DNA of 64,000 bases from assembly GCF_023634025.1 (NCBI RefSeq), contig NZ_JALJCW010000002.1, positions 124,001 through 188,000 of the forward strand, written 5' to 3'. Below, piece by piece: positions 33,553-42,066 of the stretch; the first letter of the stretch is position 1; the number at the start of each line of letters is the position of its first letter. Under the pieces are notes generated by a model that did not search any database, had not been told where the DNA came from, and worked only from the letters and a program-made list of their open reading frames with translations. A program made the translations under genes and the position numbers. This stretch comes from Hanstruepera flava (GTDB lineage Bacteria > Bacteroidota > Bacteroidia > Flavobacteriales > Flavobacteriaceae).

Positions 33553-34164
33553 ATGAAACTAATCTGCATCGGTCGTAATTATACCAAGCACATCGAGGAA
33601 CTGGAAAACGAAAAACCAACAGACCCTGTAGTGTTTTTAAAACCTGACACGGCTATTCTGTTAAAAAAGCAACCGTTTTTTATTCCCGATTTTTCAGATG
33701 AGGTGCATCACGAAGTAGAGGTGTTGGTCAAAATAAACAGAGTTGGTAAGTACATTGATAAAAAGTTTGCACACAAATACTATAATGAAATTGGTTTGGG
33801 TATCGATTTTACAGCACGTGATCTGCAAGCTAAACTAAAAGAAAAAGGACTGCCTTGGGAAAAGGCAAAAGCTTTTGATGGTGCGGCTGTAATTGGGAAG
33901 TGGTTACCTAAAGAACAGTTTTCAGATTTAAACAACATGAATTTTTCACTGCAAAAAAATGATGAGGTCGTCCAACAAGGAAACACCAGTCATATGCTTT
34001 GGAAAATAGACGAATTAATAGAATATGTCTCTAAATATTTTACTTTAAAGATTGGAGATATTATATTTACCGGAACACCTGCTGGAGTTGGCAAGGTAGT
34101 TGCAAACGATAAAATAAAAGGATTTTTGGAAGACAAAGAACTGTTTTCAATAACAATAAAATAA
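33553..34164 (+). CDS. Fumarylacetoacetate hydrolase (FAH) family protein
   Basis: 203 residues forming one FAH domain: KLICIGRNYTKHIEELENEKPTDPVVFLKPDTAIL (N-terminal), HHEVEVLVKINRVGKYI with the metal-binding Glu residues, GIDFTARDLQAKLKEKGLPWEKAKAFDGAAVIG and a terminal FTGTPAGVGKV. The family hydrolyses or decarboxylates acyl pyruvates and related 1,3-diketones using Mg2+. The physiological substrate is not known; oxaloacetate decarboxylase or acylpyruvase activity is common. It starts 1 bp after the exonuclease stop and its own stop touches the Hpt start. Confidence 0.88.
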   Translation: MKLICIGRNYTKHIEELENEKPTDPVVFLKPDTAILLKKQPFFIPDFSDEVHHEVEVLVKINRVGKYIDKKFAHKYYNEIGLGIDFTARDLQAKLKEKGLPWEKAKAFDGAAVIGKWLPKEQFSDLNNMNFSLQKNDEVVQQGNTSHMLWKIDELIEYVSKYFTLKIGDIIFTGTPAGVGKVVANDKIKGFLEDKELFSITIK

Positions 34165-34506
34165 ATGGAACAACATTACAAATTATATCGCGTACGCGAA
34201 ATGGCAGACAATGATGAAGATTTTATAGCTGCTTTAGCCGCTGCTTTTTTAGAAGAAGTGCCAGAAGACTTGGAACGATTAAAAACGGCAGTTGCCAACA
34301 CCGATTATTATTCGGCTTATCAAGCCGCTCATAAAATGAAACCTACAGTCGATTTATTTGAGTTGGGTGTGCTTCAAGATCTAATTGAAGTTCAAGATTG
34401 GGGGAAATTCGAAAAAACAGACATGGACCCAACCGAAAAATTGAATAATGTTGTAATGGCTGTTGAAAAAGCCACTGAAGAACTAAAAGCAGACTTCGGA
34501 TTGTAA
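34165..34506 (+). CDS. Hpt (histidine phosphotransfer) domain protein
   Basis: 113 residues, a four-helix bundle. [16 protein letters not shown] (28-43) precedes the phosphorylatable His56 in [16 protein letters not shown], which matches the Hpt pattern AHxLK(G/P). It probably passes phosphate between hybrid sensor kinases and response regulators. No kinase is encoded nearby. ATG follows the FAH stop directly, and the stop overlaps the cinA start by 1 bp, so the genes are translationally coupled. Confidence 0.8.
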   Translation: MEQHYKLYRVREMADNDEDFIAALAAAFLEEVPEDLERLKTAVANTDYYSAYQAAHKMKPTVDLFELGVLQDLIEVQDWGKFEKTDMDPTEKLNNVVMAVEKATEELKADFGL

Positions 34507-35753
34507 TGCAGGCAGAAATCATAACCATTGGAGATGAAATTCTAATTGGTCAGATTGTCGATACCAATTCAGCATATATTAGCAAACAACTAAATAAAAT
34601 TGGGGTTTCCGTCTATCAAATTACTTCGGTTCAAGATGATAATGAACACATACTTAAATCTCTGTATGAAGCCGAAGAGAATGCCAATATCATTATCATT
34701 ACAGGTGGACTTGGTCCAACCAAAGATGATATTACCAAAAGAACATTAGCTGAATATTTTGATGATACTTTGGTACAAAGTGATGCGGTTTTAAAAAACA
34801 TTGAGCATCTCTGGGAAACTTATATCAAAAAACCATTGGCGCAAGTCAATATCGATCAAGCTTTAGTACCCTCTAAATCAGAGGTGCTAATGAATAAGTT
34901 TGGCAGTGCGCCAGGTATGTGGTTAGAGAAAAATGATAAGGTTTTTATATCCTTGCCTGGTGTACCTTATGAAATGAAAGCCTTAATGGAACAAGAGGTT
35001 GTTCCAAGATTACGAAAAGCTTATAAGTTTCCTTTTATCAAGCATACAACCTTATTAACCTATGGTTTGGGCGAAAGCTCATTGGCCGAGCGTATTGAAG
35101 ACTGGGAAGATAATTTGCCCAATTTCATGAAGTTAGCGTATTTGCCTGGTTTAGGGCGTGTACGTTTGCGCCTATCGGCAAAAGCTATGGATAAAGATTT
35201 GGTTAAAACCGAAATGCAAAAACAGGTTGAAACCTTACTGCCACAAATTCAGGATATTTTCGCTGGATTTGAAACCGATGATTCTTTGGAAGCTATAGTA
35301 GGTAAGCAATTAACTCATTTAGGAAAAACCCTGGCTACGGCGGAAAGTTGCACGGGAGGAAAAATAGCTGAAAGTTTTACGGCTATTCCAGGTGCTTCAA
35401 ATTATTTTAAAGGTAGTGTGGTAAGCTATGCCACAGAAGCCAAGGTAGATGTTTTGCATGTTTCAGAAGCATTAATTAAAAAACACTCGGTGGTGTCTCA
35501 AGAAGTTGCCGAAGCCATGGCAATGGGCGCTTTAAAATTGTTTAAAACCGATTACGCTATCGCTACAACAGGAAATGCAGGTCCAGATAAAGGTGATTCT
35601 GATGCAGAAGTTGGTACTGTCTTTATAGCAATAGCTAATAAAGATGCAGTTTACTCCGAAGAATTCAACTTTGGAAACCACAGAAAAAAAGTGATTAGAA
35701 AAGCCGTAAACAAAGCTTTTGAAATGCTACAAAAAGAAATTTTAAAAAAGTAG
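34506..35753 (+). CDS. cinA: CinA family protein (nicotinamide-nucleotide amidohydrolase)
   Basis: 415 residues with an N-terminal MoaB/MogA-like COG1058 domain ([46 protein letters not shown]) and a C-terminal PncC amidohydrolase domain ([63 protein letters not shown]). The protein hydrolyses ADP-ribose-type and/or deamidates NMN in pyridine-nucleotide recycling. Both domains are complete. It shares the TAATG junction with the Hpt gene and is followed by the ribosomal protein promoter at 35767. Confidence 0.95.
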   Translation: MQAEIITIGDEILIGQIVDTNSAYISKQLNKIGVSVYQITSVQDDNEHILKSLYEAEENANIIIITGGLGPTKDDITKRTLAEYFDDTLVQSDAVLKNIEHLWETYIKKPLAQVNIDQALVPSKSEVLMNKFGSAPGMWLEKNDKVFISLPGVPYEMKALMEQEVVPRLRKAYKFPFIKHTTLLTYGLGESSLAERIEDWEDNLPNFMKLAYLPGLGRVRLRLSAKAMDKDLVKTEMQKQVETLLPQIQDIFAGFETDDSLEAIVGKQLTHLGKTLATAESCTGGKIAESFTAIPGASNYFKGSVVSYATEAKVDVLHVSEALIKKHSVVSQEVAEAMAMGALKLFKTDYAIATTGNAGPDKGDSDAEVGTVFIAIANKDAVYSEEFNFGNHRKKVIRKAVNKAFEMLQKEILKK

Positions 35754-35766
35754 TTATTTTAGTTTG

Positions 35767-35794
35767 TTGATATTCCAAAGTTTTACTAAATTTG
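35767..35794 (+). promoter_or_regulatory. Promoter of the rpmB operon
   Basis: TTG (35767-35769), 17 bp, then TAAATTTG (35787-35794) is a complete -33/-7 pair. The start would be near 35799, giving a leader of about 54 nt for rpmB. Confidence 0.6.
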
Positions 35795-35852
35795 CACCCT
35801 GTTTTGAAAGAATAGTCAATTCAGAACACAATAACATTTAAAGGTTAGAACA

Positions 35853-36089
35853 ATGTCAAGAGTTTGTGAACTTACAGGAAAGAAGGCCATGGTTGGAAAC
35901 AACGTGTCTCACGCGATGAATAAAACAAAGCGTAAATTCAATGCGAATTTAGTTAAGAAGCGTTTTTACATCCCTGAAGAAGATAAGTGGGTTACTTTAA
36001 AAGTAGCTGCGTCAACATTAAAGACTATTAACAAAATAGGAATCTCTGCTGCTTTAAAACAAGCGAAGGTTAAAGGTTTCATTAAGTAA
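35853..36089 (+). CDS. rpmB: 50S ribosomal protein bL28
   Basis: 78 residues, MSRVCELTGKKAMVGNNVSHAMNKTKRKF at the start and TLKVAASTLKTINKIG later, the normal bL28 sequence. It lacks the zinc-ribbon cysteines except one, as usual in Bacteroidota. First gene of rpmB-rpmG-DUF4295 after its own promoter. Confidence 0.97.
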   Translation: MSRVCELTGKKAMVGNNVSHAMNKTKRKFNANLVKKRFYIPEEDKWVTLKVAASTLKTINKIGISAALKQAKVKGFIK

Positions 36090-36112
36090 TAGCTACATAA
36101 AAAGTTAGTAAA

Positions 36113-36295
36113 ATGGCAAAGAAAGGTAACAGAATACAAGTAATATTAGAGTGTACAGAGCACAAAGAATCTGGACAACCAGGAACGTCTAGATATATTA
36201 CAACTAAAAATAAAAAGAACACACCAGATAGAATGGAGATTAAAAAATTTAATCCTATTCTTAAGAGAATGACAGTTCATAAAGAGATTAAGTAA
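36113..36295 (+). CDS. rpmG: 50S ribosomal protein bL33
   Basis: 60 residues, [21 protein letters not shown] and [24 protein letters not shown], typical of bL33. Of the zinc-ribbon cysteines only one remains, so it is the C-minus form. It lies 23 bp after rpmB. Confidence 0.96.
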   Translation: MAKKGNRIQVILECTEHKESGQPGTSRYITTKNKKNTPDRMEIKKFNPILKRMTVHKEIK

Positions 36296-36341
36296 TTCAG
36301 AGATTTTCACCTTGTGAGAATGTCCTAAAACATATTTAGAC

Positions 36342-36494
36342 ATGGCAAAGAAATCAGTAGCATCGTTACAAACAGGATCTAAAAGATTAACAAAAGCTAT
36401 CAAAATGGTAAAATCTCCAAAAACGGGATCTTACATGTTTGTAGAATCTGTTATGGCTCCAGAGTTAGTAAACGATTGGTTAAACAAACAATAA
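36342..36494 (+). CDS. DUF4295 protein, Bacteroidota-specific ribosomal protein (bL38)
   Basis: 50 codons from ATG 36342: starts MAKKSVASLQTGSKRLTKAI, continues VKSPKTGSYMFVESVMAP and ends WLNKQ. DUF4295 is confined to Bacteroidota and always follows rpmG; from memory it was assigned as a ribosomal protein called bL38 in the flavobacterial ribosome structure. Basic, small, in an operon with bL28 and bL33. Confidence 0.88.
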   Translation: MAKKSVASLQTGSKRLTKAIKMVKSPKTGSYMFVESVMAPELVNDWLNKQ

Positions 36495-36516
36495 GAATTT
36501 ATTCTTAAAGATATAT

Positions 36517-36548
36517 AAGCTGCTTTCGGTTTTCGAAAGCAGCTTTTT
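36517..36548 (+). terminator. Terminator of the rpmB operon
   Basis: AAGCTGCTTTCG (36517-36528) pairs perfectly with CGAAAGCAGCTT (36534-36545), loop GTTTT, followed by further T. Confidence 0.8.
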
Positions 36549-36637
36549 GTTTTATATTTACGCCCGAATGACAAAAGTGCAGATGTATTACTTGGGCAAG
36601 GCTTTTGTTAGGTAATACAGAGTTATAAATAGTTACT

Positions 36638-37591
36638 ATGAGTTTTTTTAAAAAAATATTTTCTTCTGAAAAAAAAGAAACACTAGACAAGGGTTTAGAA
36701 AAATCCAATGCTTCCTTTTTCAATAAATTAAGTAAGGCTGTTGCAGGAAAATCAAAAGTAGATGATGATGTTTTAGATAACCTTGAAGAGGTTTTGGTTA
36801 CTAGTGATGTAGGTGTTAACACTACTTTAAAGGTTATTGAACGTATTGAAGAACGTGTTGCCAAGGATAAGTATTTAGGAACCGATGAATTGAACAAAAT
36901 TCTTCGTGAAGAAATTGCTGGATTGTTGAGCGAAACCAATTCGGGTGAAGAAACCGATTATACAATTCCTGTAGATAAAAAACCATATGTGCTTATGGTG
37001 GTTGGCGTCAATGGTGTTGGAAAAACAACAACCATTGGTAAGTTAGCGTATCAATTCAAGAAAAAAGGACTCAAAGTGGTCTTGGGTGCTGCCGATACCT
37101 TTAGAGCTGCAGCTATCGATCAATTGCAGGTCTGGGCGGACCGTGTAGATGTTCCTATGGTAAGACAAGACATGGGGAGTGATCCTGCTTCGGTGGCTTT
37201 CGATGCCTTGCAATCTGGCGTTAAACAAGATGCCGATGTTATTATTATTGATACAGCTGGTCGTTTACACAATAAAGTGAACTTAATGAACGAGCTTACC
37301 AAAGTTAAGCGCGTTATGCAAAAAGTAGTTGGCGATGCTCCTCATGATGTATTATTGGTTTTAGATGGTTCTACAGGTCAAAACGCATTTGAACAAGCCA
37401 AACAATTTACAGCTGCAACCGAAGTCACGTCGCTGGCGGTTACCAAATTAGATGGTACAGCAAAAGGAGGTGTAGTTATTGGTATTTCAGATCAATTTCA
37501 AATTCCTGTAAAATATATAGGTGTCGGGGAAGGTATTGAAGATTTACAAGTCTTTAATAAATACGAGTTTGTAGACTCCTTCTTCAAATAA
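36638..37591 (+). CDS. ftsY: Signal recognition particle receptor FtsY
   Basis: 317 residues with N and G domains. The GTPase motifs are GVNGVGKTTTIGKLA (G1, about 129-143), DTFRAAAIDQL (G2), DTAGRLHNK (G3), TKLDGTAKGG (G4) and the closing GVGEGIEDL. The acidic A domain is very short, so it is the small form typical of Bacteroidota. It docks SRP-ribosome complexes at the membrane. It lies between the rpmB operon and rimO. Confidence 0.97.
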   Translation: MSFFKKIFSSEKKETLDKGLEKSNASFFNKLSKAVAGKSKVDDDVLDNLEEVLVTSDVGVNTTLKVIERIEERVAKDKYLGTDELNKILREEIAGLLSETNSGEETDYTIPVDKKPYVLMVVGVNGVGKTTTIGKLAYQFKKKGLKVVLGAADTFRAAAIDQLQVWADRVDVPMVRQDMGSDPASVAFDALQSGVKQDADVIIIDTAGRLHNKVNLMNELTKVKRVMQKVVGDAPHDVLLVLDGSTGQNAFEQAKQFTAATEVTSLAVTKLDGTAKGGVVIGISDQFQIPVKYIGVGEGIEDLQVFNKYEFVDSFFK

Positions 37592-37651
37592 TAATTAACG
37601 TACTGCTATCTTTAACTTGTTGAAGGATCTTTATTTAATTAGATAAGTTTC

Positions 37652-38956
37652 ATGCGAACAAAGTCACGTAAAAAAAATAAAATCAATGTGGTTACACTAG
37701 GCTGTAGTAAAAATGTTTACGACAGTGAGGTGCTAATGGGTCAGCTTAAAGCCAATGGTAAAGAAGTGGCTCACGAGGAAGAAGGGAATGTTGTAGTTAT
37801 CAATACCTGTGGATTTATCAATAATGCCAAGGAAGAGAGTGTGAATACCATTTTGGAATTCATGCAAAAAAAGGAAGCAGGTGAAGTGGATAAGGTATTT
37901 GTTACAGGTTGTTTGAGTGAACGCTACAAACCCGATTTACAAAAGGAAATTCCTGATGTAGATGCCTATTTTGGAACAACAGAATTACCACACTTATTAA
38001 AAGCTTTAGGTGCCGATTACAAGCATGAGTTGATAGGTGAGCGTTTAACAACCACGCCTAAAAATTATGCCTATTTAAAAATAGCAGAAGGTTGCGACAG
38101 ACCTTGTAGTTTTTGCGCCATTCCCCTTATGCGTGGTAAACACAAAAGTACATCAATTGAGGAATTGGTAACAGAAGCTGAAAAACTGGCGGCCAATGGT
38201 GTAAAGGAGCTCATTTTAATAGCCCAGGATTTAACCTATTACGGGCTCGATTTATACAAAAAGCGCAATCTGGCCGAACTGTTGGAAGCCTTGGTAAAAG
38301 TAGAGGGTATTGAGTGGATTCGTTTGCATTATGCCTTTCCAACAGGTTTCCCATTGGATGTTTTGGATGTCATGAAACGCGAGCCCAAAATCTGTAATTA
38401 TCTGGATATTCCGTTACAGCATATTTCCAATGATATTTTAAAGAGTATGCGTCGTGGAACAACCAAAGAAAAAACCACCAAGCTCATCAAACAGTTTCGT
38501 GAAGCAGTTCCAGAGATGACCATTCGTACCACATTAATTGTTGGGTATCCTGGCGAAACCGAAGAAAATTTTCAAGAGTTGAAACAATGGGTACAAGATA
38601 TGCGTTTTGAGCGTTTAGGTTGTTTTACATATTCCCACGAAGAAAATACACATGCCTATAATTTAGAGGACGATGTTCCTGAAGATGTGAAGCAAGAACG
38701 TGCCAATGAAATTATGGAAATACAATCGCAAATTTCTTGGGAGCTGAATCAAGCCAAAATAGGCCAGGAATTCAAGGTGGTTATTGATCGAAAAGAAGGT
38801 AGCTACTTTGTTGGGCGTACAGAATACGATTCTCCAGATGTGGATAATGAGGTGTTAATTGATGCTTCTAAAACCTACTTAAAAACGGGTGAATATACAC
38901 AAGTAAAAATAACCGATGCTGCTGACTTTGATCTCTATGCAGAAGTGGTGAGTTAG
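37652..38956 (+). CDS. rimO: Ribosomal protein uS12 methylthiotransferase RimO
   Basis: 434 residues. UPF0004 domain with VVTLGCSKNVYDSE and NTCGFINNAKEES carrying cysteines for the auxiliary cluster; radical-SAM CDRPCSFCAIPLMRG (CxxxCxxC); then IPLQHISNDILKSMRRG and a C-terminal TRAM domain (GQEFKVVIDRKEGSYFVGRTEYDSPDVDNEV). The signature DLTYYG and SxxCD arrangement separates RimO from MiaB. It methylthiolates an aspartate of uS12. Convergent with a lipoprotein gene 31 bp away. Confidence 0.96.
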   Translation: MRTKSRKKNKINVVTLGCSKNVYDSEVLMGQLKANGKEVAHEEEGNVVVINTCGFINNAKEESVNTILEFMQKKEAGEVDKVFVTGCLSERYKPDLQKEIPDVDAYFGTTELPHLLKALGADYKHELIGERLTTTPKNYAYLKIAEGCDRPCSFCAIPLMRGKHKSTSIEELVTEAEKLAANGVKELILIAQDLTYYGLDLYKKRNLAELLEALVKVEGIEWIRLHYAFPTGFPLDVLDVMKREPKICNYLDIPLQHISNDILKSMRRGTTKEKTTKLIKQFREAVPEMTIRTTLIVGYPGETEENFQELKQWVQDMRFERLGCFTYSHEENTHAYNLEDDVPEDVKQERANEIMEIQSQISWELNQAKIGQEFKVVIDRKEGSYFVGRTEYDSPDVDNEVLIDASKTYLKTGEYTQVKITDAADFDLYAEVVS

Positions 38957-38987
38957 GGAGTTTCGTTATTGGTTTTGTAAGAGTTTT

Positions 38988-39551
38988 TTATTTTATTCGT
39001 TCATATTCAAGTAAACTCGTATACTTAAATCCAGCAGGAAAAATAACAAGAATCGCCCCAAATTCGTGATTTATTCTTTCTATAATTATTGAATTATCGT
39101 TTAATATAATTCGCTTTTTGTCATTCGCAAATGTTCCAAAAATATAAGGTAAACCTGAAATGCTTAAACTTTGTTTTATATAGAAAATTCCCTTTTCAAT
39201 TCTACCTTTAATTATATCATTTTTTATTTTAATTCCATTTTGATAAAGGTTAAATTCTAATTCTTTTTCACTGACTAATTTTAATTCAGCAAAATAATCG
39301 TAGTCCGTATTTAAATCAAGCTTATATTTTTCTGAATTCCACCAGATTCCAAAAATATTTTCATAAATATTAGTGATATTTAAAGAATCAGAAACTCCGT
39401 ATATTTTATACTTTCCGTCTATCTCTCCAAATTCAGGAATAGTCTTTGGTTTTGAATACGTTTTAATGGTGTCTTTAGAATAACTGGCACAATTTAAAAT
39501 TGACAATGAAAATATTATTAAAATTGTAATGTTGATTGTTCTATACGCCAT
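38988..39551 (-). CDS. Lipoprotein of unknown family
   Basis: 187 residues. MAYRTINITILIIFSLSILNC is a lipoprotein signal with lipid Cys at 21. The rest is rich in beta-prone stretches (GKYKIYGVS, DYFAELKLVSEKELEFNLYQNGIKIKND, GIFYIKQSLSISGLPYIFGTFANDKKRIILNDNSIIIERI) that suggest a lipocalin-like beta barrel. I recognise no family. Very AT-rich codon use (AAA, ATT, AAT, TTA) compared with rimO. Monocistronic. Confidence 0.65.
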   Translation of the reverse strand: MAYRTINITILIIFSLSILNCASYSKDTIKTYSKPKTIPEFGEIDGKYKIYGVSDSLNITNIYENIFGIWWNSEKYKLDLNTDYDYFAELKLVSEKELEFNLYQNGIKIKNDIIKGRIEKGIFYIKQSLSISGLPYIFGTFANDKKRIILNDNSIIIERINHEFGAILVIFPAGFKYTSLLEYERIK

Positions 39552-39676
39552 TTTACAAATAAAGTATAATACAATTATATAAACTTTTTTAATGGCTTAT
39601 ATCAAGATTTAAATAAAGTTCTGTTAATTTTTAATTAAAGCAATATTTTTTTAATAACCTTAAAAGACTATCAATT

Positions 39677-40948
39677 TCACTGAACCTTGTCTAGCTTCTT
39701 TTTTATCTTCTTTATGGCAGATTCAATAGACTTTTCGGGCTCAATAATATTGTATTCGCCCCAAAATTCCGGGTCGTTAAACCCAGAGGCTTCATCAACC
39801 AAAATGCTAGTTGGTCTTAATATTAGGTTTCTGTTGTTTGGTTTTTCGTACTTCACCTTTGTAGGCTCCCAATCGGTTATGGCCATTTCACTGTTAAGCG
39901 TATAATAACTGCTAAACAGTCTGCCTTTCCAATTCACTTTAAAAGTGAGTAAAATGTTGCTATAGCTATAATACCATTTACCATTACTTGTTCTGTAATT
40001 AACGCGGTAATTGGCTTGCGTAGGGTAGACCGTTGCTCTACTGGGTTTTTTGCGTACAAACAGTTCGCTAGCAAGAACCTTATTGTCCACATTTAAACTA
40101 AATATGGCACTGGTTAAAGCAAAATTTTGTGAATCGATATATAGCTTTCCAAAATACAACGGGATTTTCAATTCAGGACGTTGCTTAAAATTCACAATAT
40201 AAATTAGCTGGTCGTTAATTTGGGTGGGTTTGTCAAAAGTAAAGATATAGTCTGATAAGTTGTCTTCTGAAAAAATATACTGCGGATATTTTATTATATC
40301 GGCAAACAAATTACTAAACGGGCCACCTTGTAGCTTTAAGGCTATGGTATCTAGCCTTGAATAGTTTGTGTTTTTGCGCACCTTTACAATTTTAACGGCA
40401 TCGCGTTTATTGCTTGTTGTAGGTTGTTTGTAAATTTCAACAACGGCTTCAGATAAGGAGGCATTTTGGCGCCTTTTTCTTATGGTTTCTCTGTAAAAAC
40501 CAGTCATAGATATACCTGTGCTAAACGAATTGTCGCCTTTGCGTTTCAACATAAGCCGCACTAACGTTTCGGCATCTTTTGGCGCGTTAATGGTGACTTC
40601 GTTTAAGGTGGTTACAGATGGATTTAAGCGAATGTTATCATTGCGTAACAACGCTGGTATGGGTATGGTCTGCTCCTCGTAACCAAGATATTGAACTACA
40701 ACCGATTTATGCTGTAAGGAATCCGGGATTTTTAATAAATAATCCCCTTCGGTATTCGTAATTGTGGCAATATTTGTGCCTTGCACAATAAGGTCGGCAA
40801 ACACCAAAGGGTCTTTAGTATTGCTGTCGGTAACAGAGCCATTAATTTCTAAAAAGGCATTGTTTTTCTCTTGCGCATACCCTAATGAACCTGAAAATAA
40901 AAACAGGTTTATTACAAATAAATAGCAATATGGATACCGTAATTTCAT
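39677..40948 (-). CDS. Exported CarboxypepD_reg-like protein, DUF5686-related
   Basis: 423 residues with a signal peptide (MKLRYPYCYLFVINLFLFSGSLGYAQ), a CarboxypepD_reg-like domain (about 34-115: INGSVTDSNTKDPLVFADLIVQG, YLLKIPDSLQHKSVVVQYLGYEEQTI) and a linker LNEVTINAPKDAETLVRLML, followed by a beta-rich domain with FYRETIRKRRQNASLSEAVVEIYKQ. The latter pattern resembles the start of DUF5686 (outer-membrane barrel) proteins, but the protein is short and has no clear C-terminal strand. The tail is lysine-rich. Function unknown. Confidence 0.72.
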   Translation of the reverse strand: MKLRYPYCYLFVINLFLFSGSLGYAQEKNNAFLEINGSVTDSNTKDPLVFADLIVQGTNIATITNTEGDYLLKIPDSLQHKSVVVQYLGYEEQTIPIPALLRNDNIRLNPSVTTLNEVTINAPKDAETLVRLMLKRKGDNSFSTGISMTGFYRETIRKRRQNASLSEAVVEIYKQPTTSNKRDAVKIVKVRKNTNYSRLDTIALKLQGGPFSNLFADIIKYPQYIFSEDNLSDYIFTFDKPTQINDQLIYIVNFKQRPELKIPLYFGKLYIDSQNFALTSAIFSLNVDNKVLASELFVRKKPSRATVYPTQANYRVNYRTSNGKWYYSYSNILLTFKVNWKGRLFSSYYTLNSEMAITDWEPTKVKYEKPNNRNLILRPTSILVDEASGFNDPEFWGEYNIIEPEKSIESAIKKIKKKLDKVQ

Positions 40949-41001
40949 GACGATAAAATGGTAATTTGAAATTACGAATTATCTTTTAAATAACCCTTAA
41001 G

Positions 41002-41799
41002 TTAATTCCAAACGTAGTTTTCAAGCCAATTGGATGCATTTTGTAAATACGAAACATATTCGCAAGGTTCCAGATGGGTTAGGTTAGGAGCAACTTCTAA
41101 AGTAACATCACTTCCTGCTGCGTTTGTGTCTGTTATCCAGTCTTCAATATCTGCAAGAGGGAACAACTCATCGTTTTCCCCATGAATGGCATACATGGGT
41201 ATGGGCATAACCCTTGCTGATCCGTTTTGGTTATACGAACCGTAAGTACTCGCCATGGGGATAGCAGCTGAAAAGTAACTAGAACGTGTTTCGCCTAAAT
41301 ACCAACTTCCGTTTCCACCATCACTGTACCCATTAACTACAATTTTAGTGGGGTCTACTGGTAAAAACTCTACAGCTAAATCGACTAACGATAATACTTG
41401 CTCTACGTTATAGGAATGAAACCAAGCCAATTGGTCGGCATTCGGACTAATAATTATAGCATCCAAGGATTCAAAACCAGGTTCGGCATAGCAATCGGTC
41501 TGCTTATGTGCATCGGGATTGTTTATCAATACACCACCATGTAGCGTAATAATTAAGGGTCGGTTATTGTTTGTAAAATCTACATCTGGCATAATTACCC
41601 TAAAGTTCCAGACAAAATTAAAATGGTTTAAAAGAGCAATGTCATTATTGCCAGTAGTGAAGTCAATCTCGCTAAAGTCTTGGCGTACATCGTCAAATGA
41701 ACGTTGTGGCACAAATGGCTCGTCACTGTCGTCTGAACTACAGCTAAAAGTTAGCACAAGTGCAAACAGACAAATAAATGGTAATTTTAAATGTTTCAT
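41002..41799 (-). CDS. Alpha/beta hydrolase lipoprotein (esterase/PHB depolymerase-like)
   Basis: I start at the ATG at 41797-41799 (265 aa), which gives the lipoprotein signal MKHLKLPFICLFALVLTFSC; the longer frame lacks one. RPLIITLHGGVLINNP is the oxyanion strand, NGYSDGGNGSWYLG holds the nucleophile Ser, AIHGENDELFPL the Asp and the His is probably in NLTHLEPC. The arrangement fits the exported feruloyl-esterase/PHB-depolymerase group (esterase PF00756/PF10503-like). It acts in the outer membrane or outside. Its upstream region carries the best copy of the LytTR-type repeat. Confidence 0.78.
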   Translation of the reverse strand: MKHLKLPFICLFALVLTFSCSSDDSDEPFVPQRSFDDVRQDFSEIDFTTGNNDIALLNHFNFVWNFRVIMPDVDFTNNNRPLIITLHGGVLINNPDAHKQTDCYAEPGFESLDAIIISPNADQLAWFHSYNVEQVLSLVDLAVEFLPVDPTKIVVNGYSDGGNGSWYLGETRSSYFSAAIPMASTYGSYNQNGSARVMPIPMYAIHGENDELFPLADIEDWITDTNAAGSDVTLEVAPNLTHLEPCEYVSYLQNASNWLENYVWN

Positions 41800-41858
41800 G
41801 GTTGTCAATTTTTTAATAAATGTAGTAAAAATGTGGTTATTAATCATGTAATCAGTTA

Positions 41859-41947
41859 TAAAGTTAGCTTTCTAAAAAATGAATTTGGTGTTAAATTGAG
41901 TGAATCCTACTCTTTAATTAGGGAATCGTGACATATGGTTAGGGAAT
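41859..41947 (-). promoter_or_regulatory. LytTR-type direct repeat and -7 element
   Basis: On the plus strand two perfect copies of TTAGGGAAT (41918-41926 and 41939-41947) are separated by 12 bp, period 21, two helical turns. TAACTTTA (41859-41866 on the minus strand) is a -7 element with one mismatch, 51 bp from the repeat. The same distance and 24 of 34 identical bases are found at 13297-13330. The target would be the esterase lipoprotein gene (ATG at 41799). The bshC gene on the other side is less likely, as it is 120 bp away. Confidence 0.55.
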
Positions 41948-42066
41948 AGTCTTTTTCCTGCAAATACCGGTTAAATTAAAACTTGGCTGTTAAAAAAAAG
42001 CTAAAAATCATATATTGAAATATAGTTTATAAAAGATGGTATCTTTACATAAATTTTGAATTGCGT

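Noticed and set aside
36505-36939. 144-codon minus-strand frame
   Set aside because: Antisense to ftsY and the rpmB terminator, Ser-rich, no domain.
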